DNA of 64,000 bases from an uncultured Lactobacillus sp. GTDB taxonomy: Bacteria; Bacillota; Bacilli; Lactobacillales; Lactobacillaceae. Below the pieces are notes generated by a model that worked only from the letters and a program-made list of their open reading frames with translations, ran no database searches and was not told where the DNA came from. This document shows, piece by piece, positions 36,242-46,309 of this stretch. The translations under genes were made by a program, and so were the position numbers. The stretch covers positions 36,092-100,091 of the forward strand of contig CAJUNC010000007.1 in NCBI GenBank assembly GCA_910587695.1. The letters run 5' to 3'. The stretch's first letter is position 1. The number at the start of each line of letters is the position of its first letter.

Positions 36242-37217
36242 AGTTAGCGTAATTGAAATGTTGTGTTTGGCTCAAAGGATAAAGGGAGAAACGATCACTT
36301 TCTAGATCAGCTTTATGCATATCTAAAGCCGTGATCTGACTATCTTCGTACGTCTTATAATATAAGACCCCTTTATCTTTGTTATAACAAGCAGAATAGA
36401 TCGTATATTCATACTTTCCTTCACCTACTTCACAACAGCCTCGTTGTTGTTCGATCGCACTTAAAATATGGAATCCTTGACTGACACTTGAACTTTCATC
36501 TACCTCACAAACTGAATGTGCTTTAACAAAAGCAGCTTTGACAAAACGCGAGCTCGAAGTCAGATCGCCTGGAAGACCTAAAGTTCCCATCCCACGACTG
36601 TATGCTGGTAGATCAACAGTTGGATCAAAAGTATTCTCAGGTGTTTTAGCTGATAGACCTCGATATTTATTCAAATTAAAGAGTTGTTTATCAAACGTTG
36701 GATTATTGGTCATCACCCCAACTGGATCATCATATACTTTCATACCATCAGCCAAAGTCTCGACCACGATCGTATTGTCTTCACTGTCACTGATGATCCA
36801 ATGCAATGGAGCTAAGGGTAGTTCAGCACTAAAAGCTTCATTGACTAAATTGATCTTAGTCAACATTTGCTTAGCTTCGGCCACATTTTTACATTGTCCT
36901 AAAATATATGGGATAAATTCAAACGGAGTCACATTATCCATATCAGGATCAAAATCATAAAAAACTGCATTGCCTTCAAAGTTCAAACCAGCCATAGCTA
37001 AGCCATACTCATTGACGGCATCATAAAGAAGTGGCGTATTGTCAAAAACTGAAGTCAATCCGACCATTGCATAATGTTTGCTCAAAGCCGGTAATTTTCG
37101 CAATTCAAAAACATAATTACGTGGAACAATAACAGCTTTTTCACCATAAGAGAGCTCATAGTCAAAATTTCTCCCAAAATAATGATCCTTTGTTTTAAAT
37201 GATACTGCAGTACACAT
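36240..37217 (-). CDS. bsh: Choloylglycine hydrolase family protein, probable bile salt hydrolase
   Basis: N-terminal nucleophile hydrolase of 325 residues that cleaves the amide bond of conjugated bile salts (or penicillin V in relatives). After removal of Met1, Cys2 is the nucleophile (MCTAVSFKT). Arg16 and Asp19 of GRNFD, the Asn of GLNFEGNAVF (near 80), the Asn of VMTNNPTF (near 172) and the Arg of TSSSRFVKA (near 225) are all present, so the active site is complete. The start must be the ATG at 37217, because the nucleophile has to be residue 2. It lies 2 bases after the stop of a UreG-like gene, so the two are translationally coupled. Bile salt versus penicillin substrate is not proven by sequence. 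Confidence 0.9.
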   Translation of the reverse strand: MCTAVSFKTKDHYFGRNFDYELSYGEKAVIVPRNYVFELRKLPALSKHYAMVGLTSVFDNTPLLYDAVNEYGLAMAGLNFEGNAVFYDFDPDMDNVTPFEFIPYILGQCKNVAEAKQMLTKINLVNEAFSAELPLAPLHWIISDSEDNTIVVETLADGMKVYDDPVGVMTNNPTFDKQLFNLNKYRGLSAKTPENTFDPTVDLPAYSRGMGTLGLPGDLTSSSRFVKAAFVKAHSVCEVDESSSVSQGFHILSAIEQQRGCCEVGEGKYEYTIYSACYNKDKGVLYYKTYEDSQITALDMHKADLESDRFSLYPLSQTQHFNYAN

Positions 37218-37219
37218 AT

Positions 37220-37735
37220 CTATCTCGCTTCTTTCTGTAATGTAGTCAGAGTTTTTTCGATCCAACAAATGATATTTTGGACACCTTGATTATCTTTTAG
37301 ATCAGTCATCAAGATCGTCGTTTGTCGCTGTTTAGCTACTATTTCAGCCCGTAATTTAGCTAGATCAACTCCACGATATGTAGCTAGATCGATCTTATTT
37401 ACTAAAAGCAAGTCAGCATTTAAAGTTGAACACAACTCACTTGCATTAGCATCGATCAAATATAACGTTGCATCCACTGAGATCAAATAGCGACTCGGTC
37501 TTTCGATCAAAGCCAAGTTAATTTTACCACTAAGACGCAATTGATCCAACTCATCTGCTAGTCCCATATTTAAGGGTGGGACGTAATTTAGATCCTTTAC
37601 TGTAAAAACACCATCACTTAACGTAGCTAGCGAGTGGCACTCAATAAGCATCGCCTGGATACGTTTGATCAATAAAGTTTTACCAACACCTACTGGCCCA
37701 CAAATGCCTAGTACCAAAGTTTCATTCTTAGTCAT
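37220..37735 (-). CDS. Diverged UreG/HypB-type GTPase lacking the metal motif
   Basis: A SIMIBI-class GTPase of about 171 residues. It resembles UreG of the urease operon: P-loop GICGPVGVGKTLLIKRI, the segment LYLIDANAS, the specificity motif NKID in LLLVNKIDLATYRGVDL, and a shared end (DNQGVQNIICWIEK against [13 protein letters not shown]). It lacks the CPHTAIRED metal-binding motif and the ESGGDN switch region of real UreG. The start is uncertain: the ATG at 37735 follows GGGGACGAGC, while the frame stays open to a TTG at 37822. It is coupled to the bile salt hydrolase gene. Not needed for urease maturation, since a normal ureG exists. Confidence 0.7.
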   Translation of the reverse strand: MTKNETLVLGICGPVGVGKTLLIKRIQAMLIECHSLATLSDGVFTVKDLNYVPPLNMGLADELDQLRLSGKINLALIERPSRYLISVDATLYLIDANASELCSTLNADLLLVNKIDLATYRGVDLAKLRAEIVAKQRQTTILMTDLKDNQGVQNIICWIEKTLTTLQKEAR

Positions 37736-38275
37736 TGCTCGTCCCCACGTTAGATCACGATTTAGCCAACTATCATCGTCTTTATGAGGATATACATTGA
37801 TACTTGCACCGTGCAATAACAACTAAACGTACAATAGTTAACGTAAATTATCAAATCAATCTGACACTCTCATGCCTTACAAGTAATAATCTACGCCATA
37901 ATACCTCCTTAAAATATTCTTTGTTTTTATTTGATCTCAAAAAAACGTGTTTTTCCTTAAAGATCAAACATTTTCTTTACTCAAAAAATTTATATTCACT
38001 GTTCAAAGCTCTTCATTTTCTATAGTTGGTACCCCTTTTAAAATCAAATCAAGCCAAAAAAACACTAATTTATATAAATTTAAAAAATTTATTGTCTCAT
38101 TATTAGTTATGAAAAAAATAACTATAAAATTATGGAACAAAATATTTTTTAACAAAAAATTATTGATCGCACGCAACTTTAAAGCAATATTGCCAAAATT
38201 ACTAAAATCATTATATAATTTGATTGTTTAAATTTTTTATAATAACTTAAGGTTTATCGTTGGAGGGGATCGCCC
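37736..38275. other. AT-rich intergenic region, 540 bases
   Basis: Divergent promoter space between the UreG-like gene and the Mga-type pseudogene. It contains the palindrome TTGCACCGTGCAA (37804-37816). On the minus strand an AAGGAGG site (around 37904-37911) is followed by ATG GCG TAG, i.e. an immediately closed frame. The frames seen between 37804 and 38231 are very AT-rich, lack good ribosome binding sites and look fortuitous. Confidence 0.5.
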
Positions 38276-39730
38276 ATGCATAATGAACAACTCTTTGATC
38301 ATAAGAGTCTACAGATCTATTCTTTATTACTATTGCTACATTTACATAATAATCACATCCATAAATCCGAGCTCTGTCAAGCACTCAAGATCACTTCTCC
38401 GACCTTAAGTCAGCTGACTGAGCAGATCAATGGATTTGATCCCCAGCTATTGACCGTAACACGCCATGAGATCATTTTGGATCTTCCTTATAACAGCCAA
38501 GCAGTTCAGAGTTTAAATAAACAGATCTTATCCTCATCATTACGCTTTTAACTTTTAGATCTTTATTTTAAACACTCAACGTTGACCCGTGAAGAAGCAG
38601 CACGATCCTTAAATATCAGTTTGACTTCTACCAATAAATTGATCGGCGAATGCAATGGACTTTTACGCGAATTCAACTTAGAGATCAAACAAAATATGTT
38701 ACGTGGCACTGGATCACAGTTCTTTTATTTTTATTTTAATTTTTACTGGAACAATCATGCTAAAGGTACAGCTCTAAGAAAGCTCGTTATTTCTGACCAT
38801 GGTTTCAAAGCATATGCCAAAGAAAAACTCGGTTCTCAGTTGAGCATCATTCAAAATGACCAGATCAGTCTCTGGCTATCTTTACTCAGTAATAAGCATG
38901 AATTGATCCAAACTTATTTTAGTAAACAAAGGGCAAGTATGCTATTTTTGGAAGTTAAAGTGACCCCACTTTATCAAGCTTTAACAAATTATTTCAAGCA
39001 AAATTGGATCTTTTTAGATCACGATCTAGTTGAGTATTACAGCTATTTGACATTTATTTTTTTAAACACCCATAACATCATCAGTTATCCGGTCACTGAG
39101 ATAAATTCATTGTTTAAACATTCAAAATGTCAGCAATTACTTGAACAGATCACGACGATCTTGACAAACAGCTATAATTTCAATAATGATTTCAATGCTT
39201 TGCGGAGCAGTCTCTATTTTACGATCAATAAACTTTTATTGCTTGACGGTTACTATTACTCAAATAATATTCTTAACCTGGAAGCCAAAAAGGAAGCATC
39301 ACAACCCTTTGAAGAAAAGGTTATCGCTGAGATCTTAAATATCCCGCTAGCACAAAGCTTTAAACTCGATCCTTATAAATTACAAGCGATCCGCGATAAT
39401 CTTAAAATGATGATCTATCCCCATAAAAATATGAAGCGCCGTTGTATCAGTATCGGAGTCGTTTCACAGCTTCCGATCGCAACGCGCTATGCATACATCA
39501 CTGAGATCCAAAATATTTTAAGTAAAGGGCACAATATCTCGGTCAATGATTATCTTGAACAAGCGCACTATGATCTGGTGATCGCTGACTTTAATCTACA
39601 AGATCTAGCTAGCTTTAAAGCACCGATCCTGTATTTAGATGACCTAGAAGTTCCAAATAATGTAAAACTGCTTGAAGATGCTGTCTCAAAGCTTGAAAGC
39701 GAAATGTATCAACCTTTACTTTTAAATTAG
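38276..39730 (+). pseudogene. Mga/PRD-type transcriptional regulator interrupted by an in-frame TAA
   Basis: A regulator split by a single stop. The first part (38276-38551) starts after a GGAGGGG site and encodes 91 residues with a helix-turn-helix (HKSELCQALKITSPTLSQL). TAA at 38549-38551 interrupts it; the same frame continues without another stop to 39730 (LLDLYFKHSTLTREEAARS, second helix-turn-helix, then a long helical region). The end, RRCISIGVVSQLPIATRYA to the C-terminus, resembles the EIIB-like domain of Mga/AtxA proteins. Without the stop it would be 484 residues, the usual Mga length. No ribosome binding site precedes the second part. Nonsense mutation, readthrough or sequencing error are all possible. 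Confidence 0.85.
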
Positions 39731-39783
39731 CAAAATGACCTCCACTAGTGTCTAAAACGACGACTATTGGGGGTCATTTTGCT
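39729..39783. terminator. Bidirectional terminator
   Basis: AGCAAAATGACC and GGTCATTTTGCT form a perfect stem around a 31-base loop, between the Mga-type gene and the convergent gntR-type gene. Confidence 0.7.
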
Positions 39784-39786
39784 AGT

Positions 39787-40503
39787 TCAATTTTTGCGGT
39801 CAAAGATCGTATACGCATGCTTTCCATTATAAGGATGACGACTGATCGAGTATTCAAAGGGGCGTCCATCTTGTAAGTAAACGACTTGCTCTACTTGCAA
39901 GATCGGATCAGTTTCAGTGGCTGCTAAATATTTAAGATCATTTTTTGAAGCTTTTTCGGCAGAGATCTTTCGAAAAGCGCCTCCGATCTCCAAATGAATT
40001 TCTTTAGTCAAATAAGCATAGAGTGAATCATAGAGAACTTCTTGACTTAAGTTAGGTACTAAGCTGATCGGCATAAATGTATGCTCCAAAGCATACGGTT
40101 CATTATCAACAAAACGTAAACGTAAGATCTCATAGACTGGTTCATTTTGTTTCAATTCTAAACGTTCCTTGATCTCTGGCGTAGGAAAAGTCACATCAAA
40201 AACGATCGGTTCACTTTTGACCCGCTCTGTATTGAATTGACTACTCAAGCCTCCATAATTATCTACTGGTAAGGCATCTTTTTGCGCCAGTGCATTCTTT
40301 TTTACAAAGGTCCCAGACCCTCTTTTAGAATAGATGAAGCCCTCGATCGCTAACATATCTAGAGCTTTTTTAACTGTCATCCGACTAGTTTTAAAATCAC
40401 GTGCCAGTGTGTTTTGATCTGGGATCATACTACCAGCAGGATACTTTCCATCAATGATCTGCTTTTTGACCGTTTCTAGGATCTGTTTATATTTTGGCTC
40501 CAT
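39787..40503 (-). CDS. GntR-family regulator with UTRA domain
   Basis: Transcription factor of 238 residues. The N-terminal GntR winged helix contains YPAGSMIPDQNTLARDFKTS and MTVKKALDMLAIEGFIYSKR. The C-terminal UTRA ligand-binding domain (about 90-235) contains EPVYEILRLRFVDNEPYALE and ends with FEYSISRHPYNGKHAY. The HutC/UTRA branch usually senses sugar phosphates or small metabolites. The ATG at 40503 has GGGGGAAAT in front; the frame is open further upstream but without support. It has its own promoter space and no obvious target beside it. Confidence 0.88.
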   Translation of the reverse strand: MEPKYKQILETVKKQIIDGKYPAGSMIPDQNTLARDFKTSRMTVKKALDMLAIEGFIYSKRGSGTFVKKNALAQKDALPVDNYGGLSSQFNTERVKSEPIVFDVTFPTPEIKERLELKQNEPVYEILRLRFVDNEPYALEHTFMPISLVPNLSQEVLYDSLYAYLTKEIHLEIGGAFRKISAEKASKNDLKYLAATETDPILQVEQVVYLQDGRPFEYSISRHPYNGKHAYTIFDRKN

Positions 40504-40589
40504 CTTATTTCCCCCGTATTTCTGTATTGTATTTACTTTAAGAATATAATAGCAATACTTTTTGTACAATGCAAAGGTAAAACTAGACT

Positions 40590-40622
40590 TAAAAAAATAA
40601 CACCCATTAAAATGAGTGTTAT
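40590..40622 (-). terminator. Terminator of the urease-fluC operon
   Basis: ATAACACCCATT and AATGAGTGTTAT form a 12-bp stem; on the minus strand it is followed by seven T residues. It is the first clear terminator downstream of amt-ureI-ureABCEFGD-fluC-fluC. Confidence 0.85.
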
Positions 40623-40628
40623 CTCTGA

Positions 40629-41024
40629 TCAACTAGCAAAATCACTAAATTTTGTTTTTAAAACTATTTTTAGACCTAAGTAAACAGCTAACAGCCCCAG
40701 CAACATATTAAGAGCAATGTATAACACCCCCACTGCCACCTGCGAAGCATCAAATAAATTGACGATCCCATCAGCAAACGAAGAAAAGGTCGTTAAACCA
40801 CCACAAAATCCCGTTGAGGTCAGTTTACCAAATTCAGCTGAAAGTGTCTTTTTAAATAATCCAGCTGAGATCAACCCGATCAAAAAACAACCGCTAACGT
40901 TAACGACTAAAATAGCGAAAGCTTCTGAAACACTAGGTCCGATCAAGGTCTCACAAACATAGCGCAAGGCACCACCAAAAAAGCAACCACAGCCAACAAG
41001 CAATAATTCTGTTGATTTTTTCAT
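40629..41024 (-). CDS. crcB: Fluoride channel subunit FluC/CrcB, copy 1
   Basis: Small four-span membrane protein of 131 residues. Two FluC chains form a dual-topology fluoride-selective channel that exports F-. Family motifs: GCFFGGALRYVCETL, the pore Asn in LVVNVSGCFLIGL and the GFCGGLTTFSSFADG signature with the pore-lining residues. Last gene of the urease transcript, 19 bases after a second fluC. Lactobacilli often have heterodimeric pairs, as here. Confidence 0.92.
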   Translation of the reverse strand: MKKSTELLLVGCGCFFGGALRYVCETLIGPSVSEAFAILVVNVSGCFLIGLISAGLFKKTLSAEFGKLTSTGFCGGLTTFSSFADGIVNLFDASQVAVGVLYIALNMLLGLLAVYLGLKIVLKTKFSDFAS

Positions 41025-41043
41025 TTTTCCACCTGATCCTTAT

Positions 41044-41433
41044 CTAAAATAGCTTTCCAAGGGCTAAGCCTAAATATACACAAGCTAAGCACAACACTAC
41101 ACTACCACACCAATAAAGCACAGCATGCCCTGTTTTACCTTGTTTGAAGTACTTGAGATTTTCTAATGAAAAGGTCGAAAAAGTCGTTAAACCACCACAA
41201 AATCCACCTGCAAGCAATGTGTTAGCCATTTGTGAAAGTTCTCCTTTTGCCACCAAAGCAGCAAAGATCCCGATCAAAAGCGAGCCTAGTAAGTTGGCAG
41301 CCAATGTACCATAAGGAAGATAAGCCTTAGCATGATTGAACCAATCAGAGAACAAACTCCGTAGACAACCACCAAAAAAAGCACCTAGTCCAGCAGCACC
41401 AAAGCCTAACCAAAAAGTTCCTGTCACGATCAT
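41044..41433 (-). CDS. crcB: Fluoride channel subunit FluC/CrcB, copy 2
   Basis: Partner of the preceding FluC, 129 residues and four spans, with GAFFGGCLRSLFSDW, the pore Asn in LAANLLGSLLIGI and GGFCGGLTTFSTFSLEN. It starts 14 bases after ureD, with no promoter, terminator or fluoride riboswitch between them, so it appears to be carried on the urease transcript. Confidence 0.92.
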   Translation of the reverse strand: MIVTGTFWLGFGAAGLGAFFGGCLRSLFSDWFNHAKAYLPYGTLAANLLGSLLIGIFAALVAKGELSQMANTLLAGGFCGGLTTFSTFSLENLKYFKQGKTGHAVLYWCGSVVLCLACVYLGLALGKLF

Positions 41434-41447
41434 TCACTCTTTTCCAA

Positions 41448-42293
41448 TTAATTATACGCCCGATCATTTTTCCGAAGTTTCAAAGGAGCACAGCCCTTAA
41501 ATTCTTCACGATAAAATTCGATAAATTGATTTTGAATCTGACGATTGGTATAACCATCATATCCTAAGATCCGTAAGACCGCACCATTTTCTTCCAATAA
41601 CGAGATCCCAAATGAAAGATCAGCTTCAGGGAGTTTGATCATCTCACGAGCCCTTTTCACAAAATCTTGGTCGATATTTTTGTCGATCAAAACAACTGAG
41701 TTAAAGTTAGTATATCCTTCAAAATAACCTAATTCGGCTAGTTCATCGACTTGAGGCGTACACAACAAGTAATCATTATACACTAATTTACCTGCAACTT
41801 TGATCCGCGTCCGCATGCCAACATCACGATACTGAAATGGCTTCTCGTCTGGTGACCACCCACTAGTCAAACCATCGGTCAAGATCAAGGAAGCATCCTC
41901 AGCTAGATCAAGGTCCATAAACTGGCGATAATAGGCATTCTTATATGGGATAACTTCATCCATGTAATACTCCAAAAAAGCACCCTGTCCGAGTTTGATC
42001 TGTGTTTCTTGACACGTTTGGCGTAAATTTTCACACTTATATACATAATTTGGTGTCTGCGTTGTCAAAACTGCATGAGCACCATCTTCAAGTGTGATCT
42101 TGACTTGGTATTGCTCACCTTCTGTGAAACCACCACCGGTAGAGATCAAGAAATAGTAAGGCAATTGGTTTTCGGTCGTCGGTATAACCGAGGAAATACG
42201 TGAATTTCCCTTATGATATAATTTCTGCGCGATCGTACGCCCATTGCGCGGTAAAAAGCGCATCTCGATCACACCATCATATTTCTTATTCAT
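41448..42293 (-). CDS. ureD: Urease accessory protein UreD (UreH)
   Basis: Scaffold that binds apo-urease and recruits UreF and UreG for nickel delivery. At 281 residues it has the usual length, and contains the family segments STGGGFTEGEQYQVKITL, AVLTTQTPNYVYK, ALEYYMDEVIPYKNAYY-like FLEYYMDEVIPYKNA and DGLTSGWSPDEKPFQYRDVG. It begins 10 bases after ureG. Here it stands last among the urease genes. Confidence 0.94.
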   Translation of the reverse strand: MNKKYDGVIEMRFLPRNGRTIAQKLYHKGNSRISSVIPTTENQLPYYFLISTGGGFTEGEQYQVKITLEDGAHAVLTTQTPNYVYKCENLRQTCQETQIKLGQGAFLEYYMDEVIPYKNAYYRQFMDLDLAEDASLILTDGLTSGWSPDEKPFQYRDVGMRTRIKVAGKLVYNDYLLCTPQVDELAELGYFEGYTNFNSVVLIDKNIDQDFVKRAREMIKLPEADLSFGISLLEENGAVLRILGYDGYTNRQIQNQFIEFYREEFKGCAPLKLRKNDRAYN

Positions 42294-42303
42294 CTGTTTT
42301 CCT

Positions 42304-42933
42304 CTAGTTCTTGACTTCTTCTAAATCTTCTAATAGACAATTCTTTTTGATCCAAGCGATGACATCTTGTAGACCTTCATCCTTTTTCAAGTTAGTAAAC
42401 AAGAATGTACCATCACTTCTAAACATTTCTGAATCGCTCTTCATTCGATCGAGATCAGCGCCGACATATTTAGCTAGATCGATCTTATTGATGATAAATA
42501 GATCAGACTTGATCATCCCTTGGCCAGCTTTACGTGGGATCTTTTCACCTTCAGCCACATCAATGATATAGATCGAAAAATCGACCAATTCTGGACTAAA
42601 TGTGGCTGCTAAGTTATCACCACCACTTTCAACAAAGATGATATCTAGATCATTATCAAAGCGTTCTTCCAATTCATCGATCGCAGCCAAGTTCATTGAA
42701 GCATCTTCACGAATAGCGGTATGTGGACAACCACCGGTCTCAACACCGATGATCCGATCTTCATCTAAAACTGAATTTTTGACCATGAATTCTGCGTCTT
42801 CTTTAGTGTAGATATCATTTGTAATGACTGCCATATTGTAATCATCATGCATTGCTCGTGTTAACCGTTCGATCAACATCGTCTTACCTGAACCAACAGG
42901 GCCACCAACACCGATTCTAATTGCTTTTTTCAT
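42304..42933 (-). CDS. ureG: Urease accessory GTPase UreG
   Basis: GTPase that hands nickel to urease. All key motifs are present: P-loop [17 protein letters not shown], the metal-binding [13 protein letters not shown] (Cys-Pro-His), [16 protein letters not shown] and the specificity motif NKIDL. The length is 209 residues. It follows ureF by 12 bases. A reduced paralogue without the Cys-Pro-His motif lies at 37220-37735. Confidence 0.96.
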   Translation of the reverse strand: MKKAIRIGVGGPVGSGKTMLIERLTRAMHDDYNMAVITNDIYTKEDAEFMVKNSVLDEDRIIGVETGGCPHTAIREDASMNLAAIDELEERFDNDLDIIFVESGGDNLAATFSPELVDFSIYIIDVAEGEKIPRKAGQGMIKSDLFIINKIDLAKYVGADLDRMKSDSEMFRSDGTFLFTNLKKDEGLQDVIAWIKKNCLLEDLEEVKN

Positions 42934-42945
42934 TTTCTGATCCCC

Positions 42946-43659
42946 CTAAGACATAAATAATCTTGAGCCTTGTGTTTCATGTTTGATCTGAGCTAATTCA
43001 AGTCCCGGAACATTAGCTCCTAAATACGATCCATCTAATTTTTCAACTTCTGGATAGAGTTTTCCTAAAAGTTTGATAATATTGTTCAATACCACTTGTC
43101 CATCCCGTTGTCCTAATGGAATTGCGCGAACAGCATTTTGGACCATTGTTGAACCAATACTATAACCATACATTAAAAAAGTATCCATTAATGGCATCTT
43201 TTGATAGTATGCAAAAACCGTAAAGACGATCGCTGGATTACCTGCAAGTTCACCAGTTTTGATCTTTTTTTCATAAATGTCCAATGGCTTTATCTCACCA
43301 TACATTTGCTTGATCAAAGCTAGCATTTGCTTAGCGATCAATTTTTGACCATTGCGCGTTTCCAATGCCAAAGTTGAATGGGTAATAATTTCGTCATATT
43401 CCCACAATTTTTCGATCTGACCAGCTTTTAAAGCTTGCCAACATAATACAGTCAATAAACCTTCACCGTATTTAAATTGTGATTTGAAATAATTTTCAAA
43501 CCATTGTTGAAATTCGGGTGTGTGCTTGATTTTGCGATCATGTAGATAGTTTTCCATCCCGAAAGAGTGGTTAAAAGTTCCGATCGGGAAAGTGGAATCA
43601 CAAATTTGAAAAACCTCTAAATAATCCAAAAGTGTGCTTAATCGTGGCCTATTTTCCAT
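42946..43659 (-). CDS. ureF: Urease accessory protein UreF
   Basis: All-helical accessory protein of 237 residues that links UreD to UreG and ensures correct nickel insertion. It shows [20 protein letters not shown] near the N-terminus, which is the UreF signature, and [21 protein letters not shown]. Its start overlaps the end of ureE by 11 bases, so translation is coupled. Confidence 0.94.
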   Translation of the reverse strand: MENRPRLSTLLDYLEVFQICDSTFPIGTFNHSFGMENYLHDRKIKHTPEFQQWFENYFKSQFKYGEGLLTVLCWQALKAGQIEKLWEYDEIITHSTLALETRNGQKLIAKQMLALIKQMYGEIKPLDIYEKKIKTGELAGNPAIVFTVFAYYQKMPLMDTFLMYGYSIGSTMVQNAVRAIPLGQRDGQVVLNNIIKLLGKLYPEVEKLDGSYLGANVPGLELAQIKHETQGSRLFMS

Positions 43660-44104
43660 TTGTCAGATCCACATAGCGCAATGGTTCAGCTAATTGCGCC
43701 TTTTCTACTGTATATTCAACTTGTTTTTGATCTAAAGTCTTAACCACAACAGGATCAAACAGCAAAGTGATCTTTCCAGCTTCGACTTGAACTGGTTTAT
43801 GCAAATTACCAAGCATATGTGCGATCACACCCATTTCATCAATATCTTTAGGCGCAATTTTAATGATCTCATCTGGGATCACGCTTAAAACTAGCAAGCG
43901 ACGGTGCCCTACCTTGAAGGCTGAACCATTTTCTAAACCTTCGCTATCTTCAGCTAATCGGATCCCATAATCATTACCATGATCAGAGGTCACGCGTAAA
44001 ATACGCTTCATCAGATCATCGCTTTTTACCATACAAGTCTCAATGTGATATTGTTCTAGATCATTGATATCCTCAACGTTAGCAAACACTTCTGTTAAAA
44101 TCAT
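43649..44104 (-). CDS. ureE: Urease accessory nickel chaperone UreE
   Basis: Nickel-binding dimeric chaperone, 151 residues. The peptide-binding N-domain has [20 protein letters not shown]. The metal domain contains the conserved [18 protein letters not shown] with the interface histidine. It lacks the histidine-rich C-terminal tail of some UreE proteins, so storage capacity should be low. The ATG at 44104 with GGAGGA upstream is chosen over an earlier in-frame start at 44140. Confidence 0.94.
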   Translation of the reverse strand: MILTEVFANVEDINDLEQYHIETCMVKSDDLMKRILRVTSDHGNDYGIRLAEDSEGLENGSAFKVGHRRLLVLSVIPDEIIKIAPKDIDEMGVIAHMLGNLHKPVQVEAGKITLLFDPVVVKTLDQKQVEYTVEKAQLAEPLRYVDLTNGK

Positions 44105-44127
44105 GTTAAATTCCTCCATTATTACCC

Positions 44128-44161
44128 AAACAAAGGTCAAGACTCATCTTGGCCTTTGTTT
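44128..44161 (-). terminator. Intercistronic hairpin between ureC and ureE
   Basis: AAACAAAGG.CAAGA and TCTTG.CCTTTGTTT form a 14-bp stem with one mismatch in the 102-base gap after ureC. A run of three T ends the stem. It probably reduces transcription into the accessory genes relative to the structural genes ureABC. Confidence 0.6.
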
Positions 44162-44206
44162 TAAATCATATTTAAATCTATACCGATAACTTGAAAAAAC
44201 TAAATT

Positions 44207-45928
44207 TTAGAAGAGGTAGTAACGTTGTGCCAATGATGCAGTCTTGATAGGATCACAAGTGATCAATTCACCATCGATCGTAACATCAAAGGTATGTGGA
44301 TCAACTTTGATCGTGCTTGGCACATAGTTGTTTAACTTCATATCACGTTTTGTCAAATTACGTGTATTGTGAACAGGCAAGACGATCTTATCTAAGCCCA
44401 ATTCTTCTTTGATACCATGGTCATAAGCGTATTTCGAAACAAAAGTAATGTTTGTTGAACCGACAGCTTTACCAAAGGCACCATAAAGGTCACGCATCAT
44501 CCGTGGTTCTGGTGTTGGCAAACTTGAGCTTGCATCACCCATAACACCGTAAGTGATCATGCCACCCTTTAAGACCATCTTTGGTTTTGTCCCAAATTTA
44601 TCTGGTTCCCAAATAACTAAGTCAGCAAATTTACCAACTTCAACTGAACCGATATAATCAGCGACACCATTAACGATCGCTGGGTTGATCGTGTATTTAG
44701 CAACGTAACGTTTGATCCGATTGTTATCGTTATATTCACTATCGCCTTCAAGACTACCACGTTGAGCTTTCATCTTGTCAGCTAATTGCCAACAGCGCAT
44801 AGCAACTTCACCGACACGTCCCATAGCCATCGCATCTGAAGTCATGATGCTCAAGGCACCCATATCATGTAAAACGTCTTCAGCAGCGATCGTTTGCTTT
44901 CTGACACGTGATTCAGCAAAGGCCACATCTTCTGGGACTTTAGGATCGAGGTTATGACAAACCATGACCATATCAAATAATTCATCGATCTCATTATCAG
45001 TATATGGGTTCGTTGGGTTAGTCGATGATGGCAAAACGTTCTTTTGACCAGCTACGACCATAATGTCAGGCGCATGCCCACCGCCAGCACCTTCTGTGTG
45101 GAAGGTGTGTACAGTCCGGCCTTTGAAAGCATCGATCGTATTGTCGACAAAACCGCCTTCGTTTAGTGAGTCAGTATGTACCGCAAATTGAACGTCATAC
45201 TTATCAGCTGCTTTAAGTGAATTATCGATACCAGCAGCTGTTGCGCCCCAATCTTCATGTGTCTTGATCGCGCAAGCCCCTGCTTCGATTTGTTCTCCAA
45301 TAGTATCCGGAACATCACCTGAACCTTTAGCCATGACACCTAAATTTACAGACATTGAATCTGTTGCTTGTAACATGCGGTGGATATGATATGCACCGGG
45401 AGCACAAGTTGCGGAGTTAGAACCATCAGCTGGGCCAGTACCACCACCAAATAAAGTTGTGATCCCATTATCTAACGCTGCATGCGTCAAACCAGGTGAT
45501 AAGTAGTGAACGTGTAAGTCGATCCCACCAGCTGTGACGATCAAGCCTTCACCTGAGATCGCTTCAGTACTTGCGCCAACAACAAAGTCAATATTGTCCA
45601 TATTATCTGGGTTACCACCCTTACCGATGGCTAAGATCTTACCATCTCTGATCCCAATATCAGCTTTGATGATACCGGTATAATCGATGATCGTTGCCCC
45701 AGAAATGATCGTATCAGCAACAAGTGGGTTATCCTTACGCATTTCAGTTGCGTTGACCCCCATACCATCACGTAAAACTTTACCGCCACCAAATTTGCTT
45801 TCTTGGCCATGTACTGTTAAGTCTTTTTCAACAGCTGCGTAAAGATTTGTATCACCTAAGCGTACACTGTCACCTACAGTTGGACCAAACATTTGGGAAT
45901 ATTGTTTTCTGTCCATTTTGAAACTCAT
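44207..45928 (-). CDS. ureC: Urease alpha subunit (catalytic)
   Basis: Catalytic subunit that hydrolyses urea to ammonia and carbamate at a dinickel centre. At 573 residues, all key residues are visible: HVHYLSP (two nickel-ligand histidines), the carbamylated Lys in [22 protein letters not shown] and [13 protein letters not shown] (nickel and substrate ligands), the flap Cys-His in [13 protein letters not shown], and the Asp in [14 protein letters not shown]. An intact active enzyme is expected. It follows ureB by 16 bases. Confidence 0.97.
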   Translation of the reverse strand: MSFKMDRKQYSQMFGPTVGDSVRLGDTNLYAAVEKDLTVHGQESKFGGGKVLRDGMGVNATEMRKDNPLVADTIISGATIIDYTGIIKADIGIRDGKILAIGKGGNPDNMDNIDFVVGASTEAISGEGLIVTAGGIDLHVHYLSPGLTHAALDNGITTLFGGGTGPADGSNSATCAPGAYHIHRMLQATDSMSVNLGVMAKGSGDVPDTIGEQIEAGACAIKTHEDWGATAAGIDNSLKAADKYDVQFAVHTDSLNEGGFVDNTIDAFKGRTVHTFHTEGAGGGHAPDIMVVAGQKNVLPSSTNPTNPYTDNEIDELFDMVMVCHNLDPKVPEDVAFAESRVRKQTIAAEDVLHDMGALSIMTSDAMAMGRVGEVAMRCWQLADKMKAQRGSLEGDSEYNDNNRIKRYVAKYTINPAIVNGVADYIGSVEVGKFADLVIWEPDKFGTKPKMVLKGGMITYGVMGDASSSLPTPEPRMMRDLYGAFGKAVGSTNITFVSKYAYDHGIKEELGLDKIVLPVHNTRNLTKRDMKLNNYVPSTIKVDPHTFDVTIDGELITCDPIKTASLAQRYYLF

Positions 45929-45944
45929 TACTATTCCTCTTTTC

Positions 45945-46289
45945 TTAGCTTAACTTGTGATGTAGACCACGGTTATCGTTATCTAAGTAACCATCGACTT
46001 TATCATTGAAACCAAAGACACGACGCTTACCACCCATGTCGATCAATGATACCGTACGCTTTTCACCTGGTTCAAAACGAATAGCTGTCCCCGCTGGGAT
46101 ATCTAAACGTTTGCCCCAAGCTTTATCGCGATCAAATTGTAACCCACGTTCATTTGCTTCATAGAAATGGAAGTGAGAACCCACTTGAACTGCACGGTCA
46201 CCGACATTTTTAACTTCCATTTTGATAGCTTCGTAGCCGTCATTACATAATACCGGTTCATCAGCTAATTTATATTCTCCTGGAACCAT
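45945..46289 (-). CDS. ureB: Urease beta subunit
   Basis: Structural subunit, 114 residues, with [17 protein letters not shown], the conserved [20 protein letters not shown] (family signature) and [12 protein letters not shown]. It starts 20 bases after ureA and assembles with UreA and UreC. Confidence 0.96.
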   Translation of the reverse strand: MVPGEYKLADEPVLCNDGYEAIKMEVKNVGDRAVQVGSHFHFYEANERGLQFDRDKAWGKRLDIPAGTAIRFEPGEKRTVSLIDMGGKRRVFGFNDKVDGYLDNDNRGLHHKLS

Positions 46290-46309
46290 CTTAATTCCTC
46301 CTCACATTT

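Noticed and set aside
37804..38231. Two AT-rich plus-strand frames before the Mga-type gene
   Set aside because: Lys/Phe/Asn-rich chance frames without ribosome binding sites in promoter space.
38582..39730. Treating the second half of the Mga-type regulator as its own gene
   Set aside because: It starts only with an unsupported TTG and is in the same frame as the first half, separated by one TAA.
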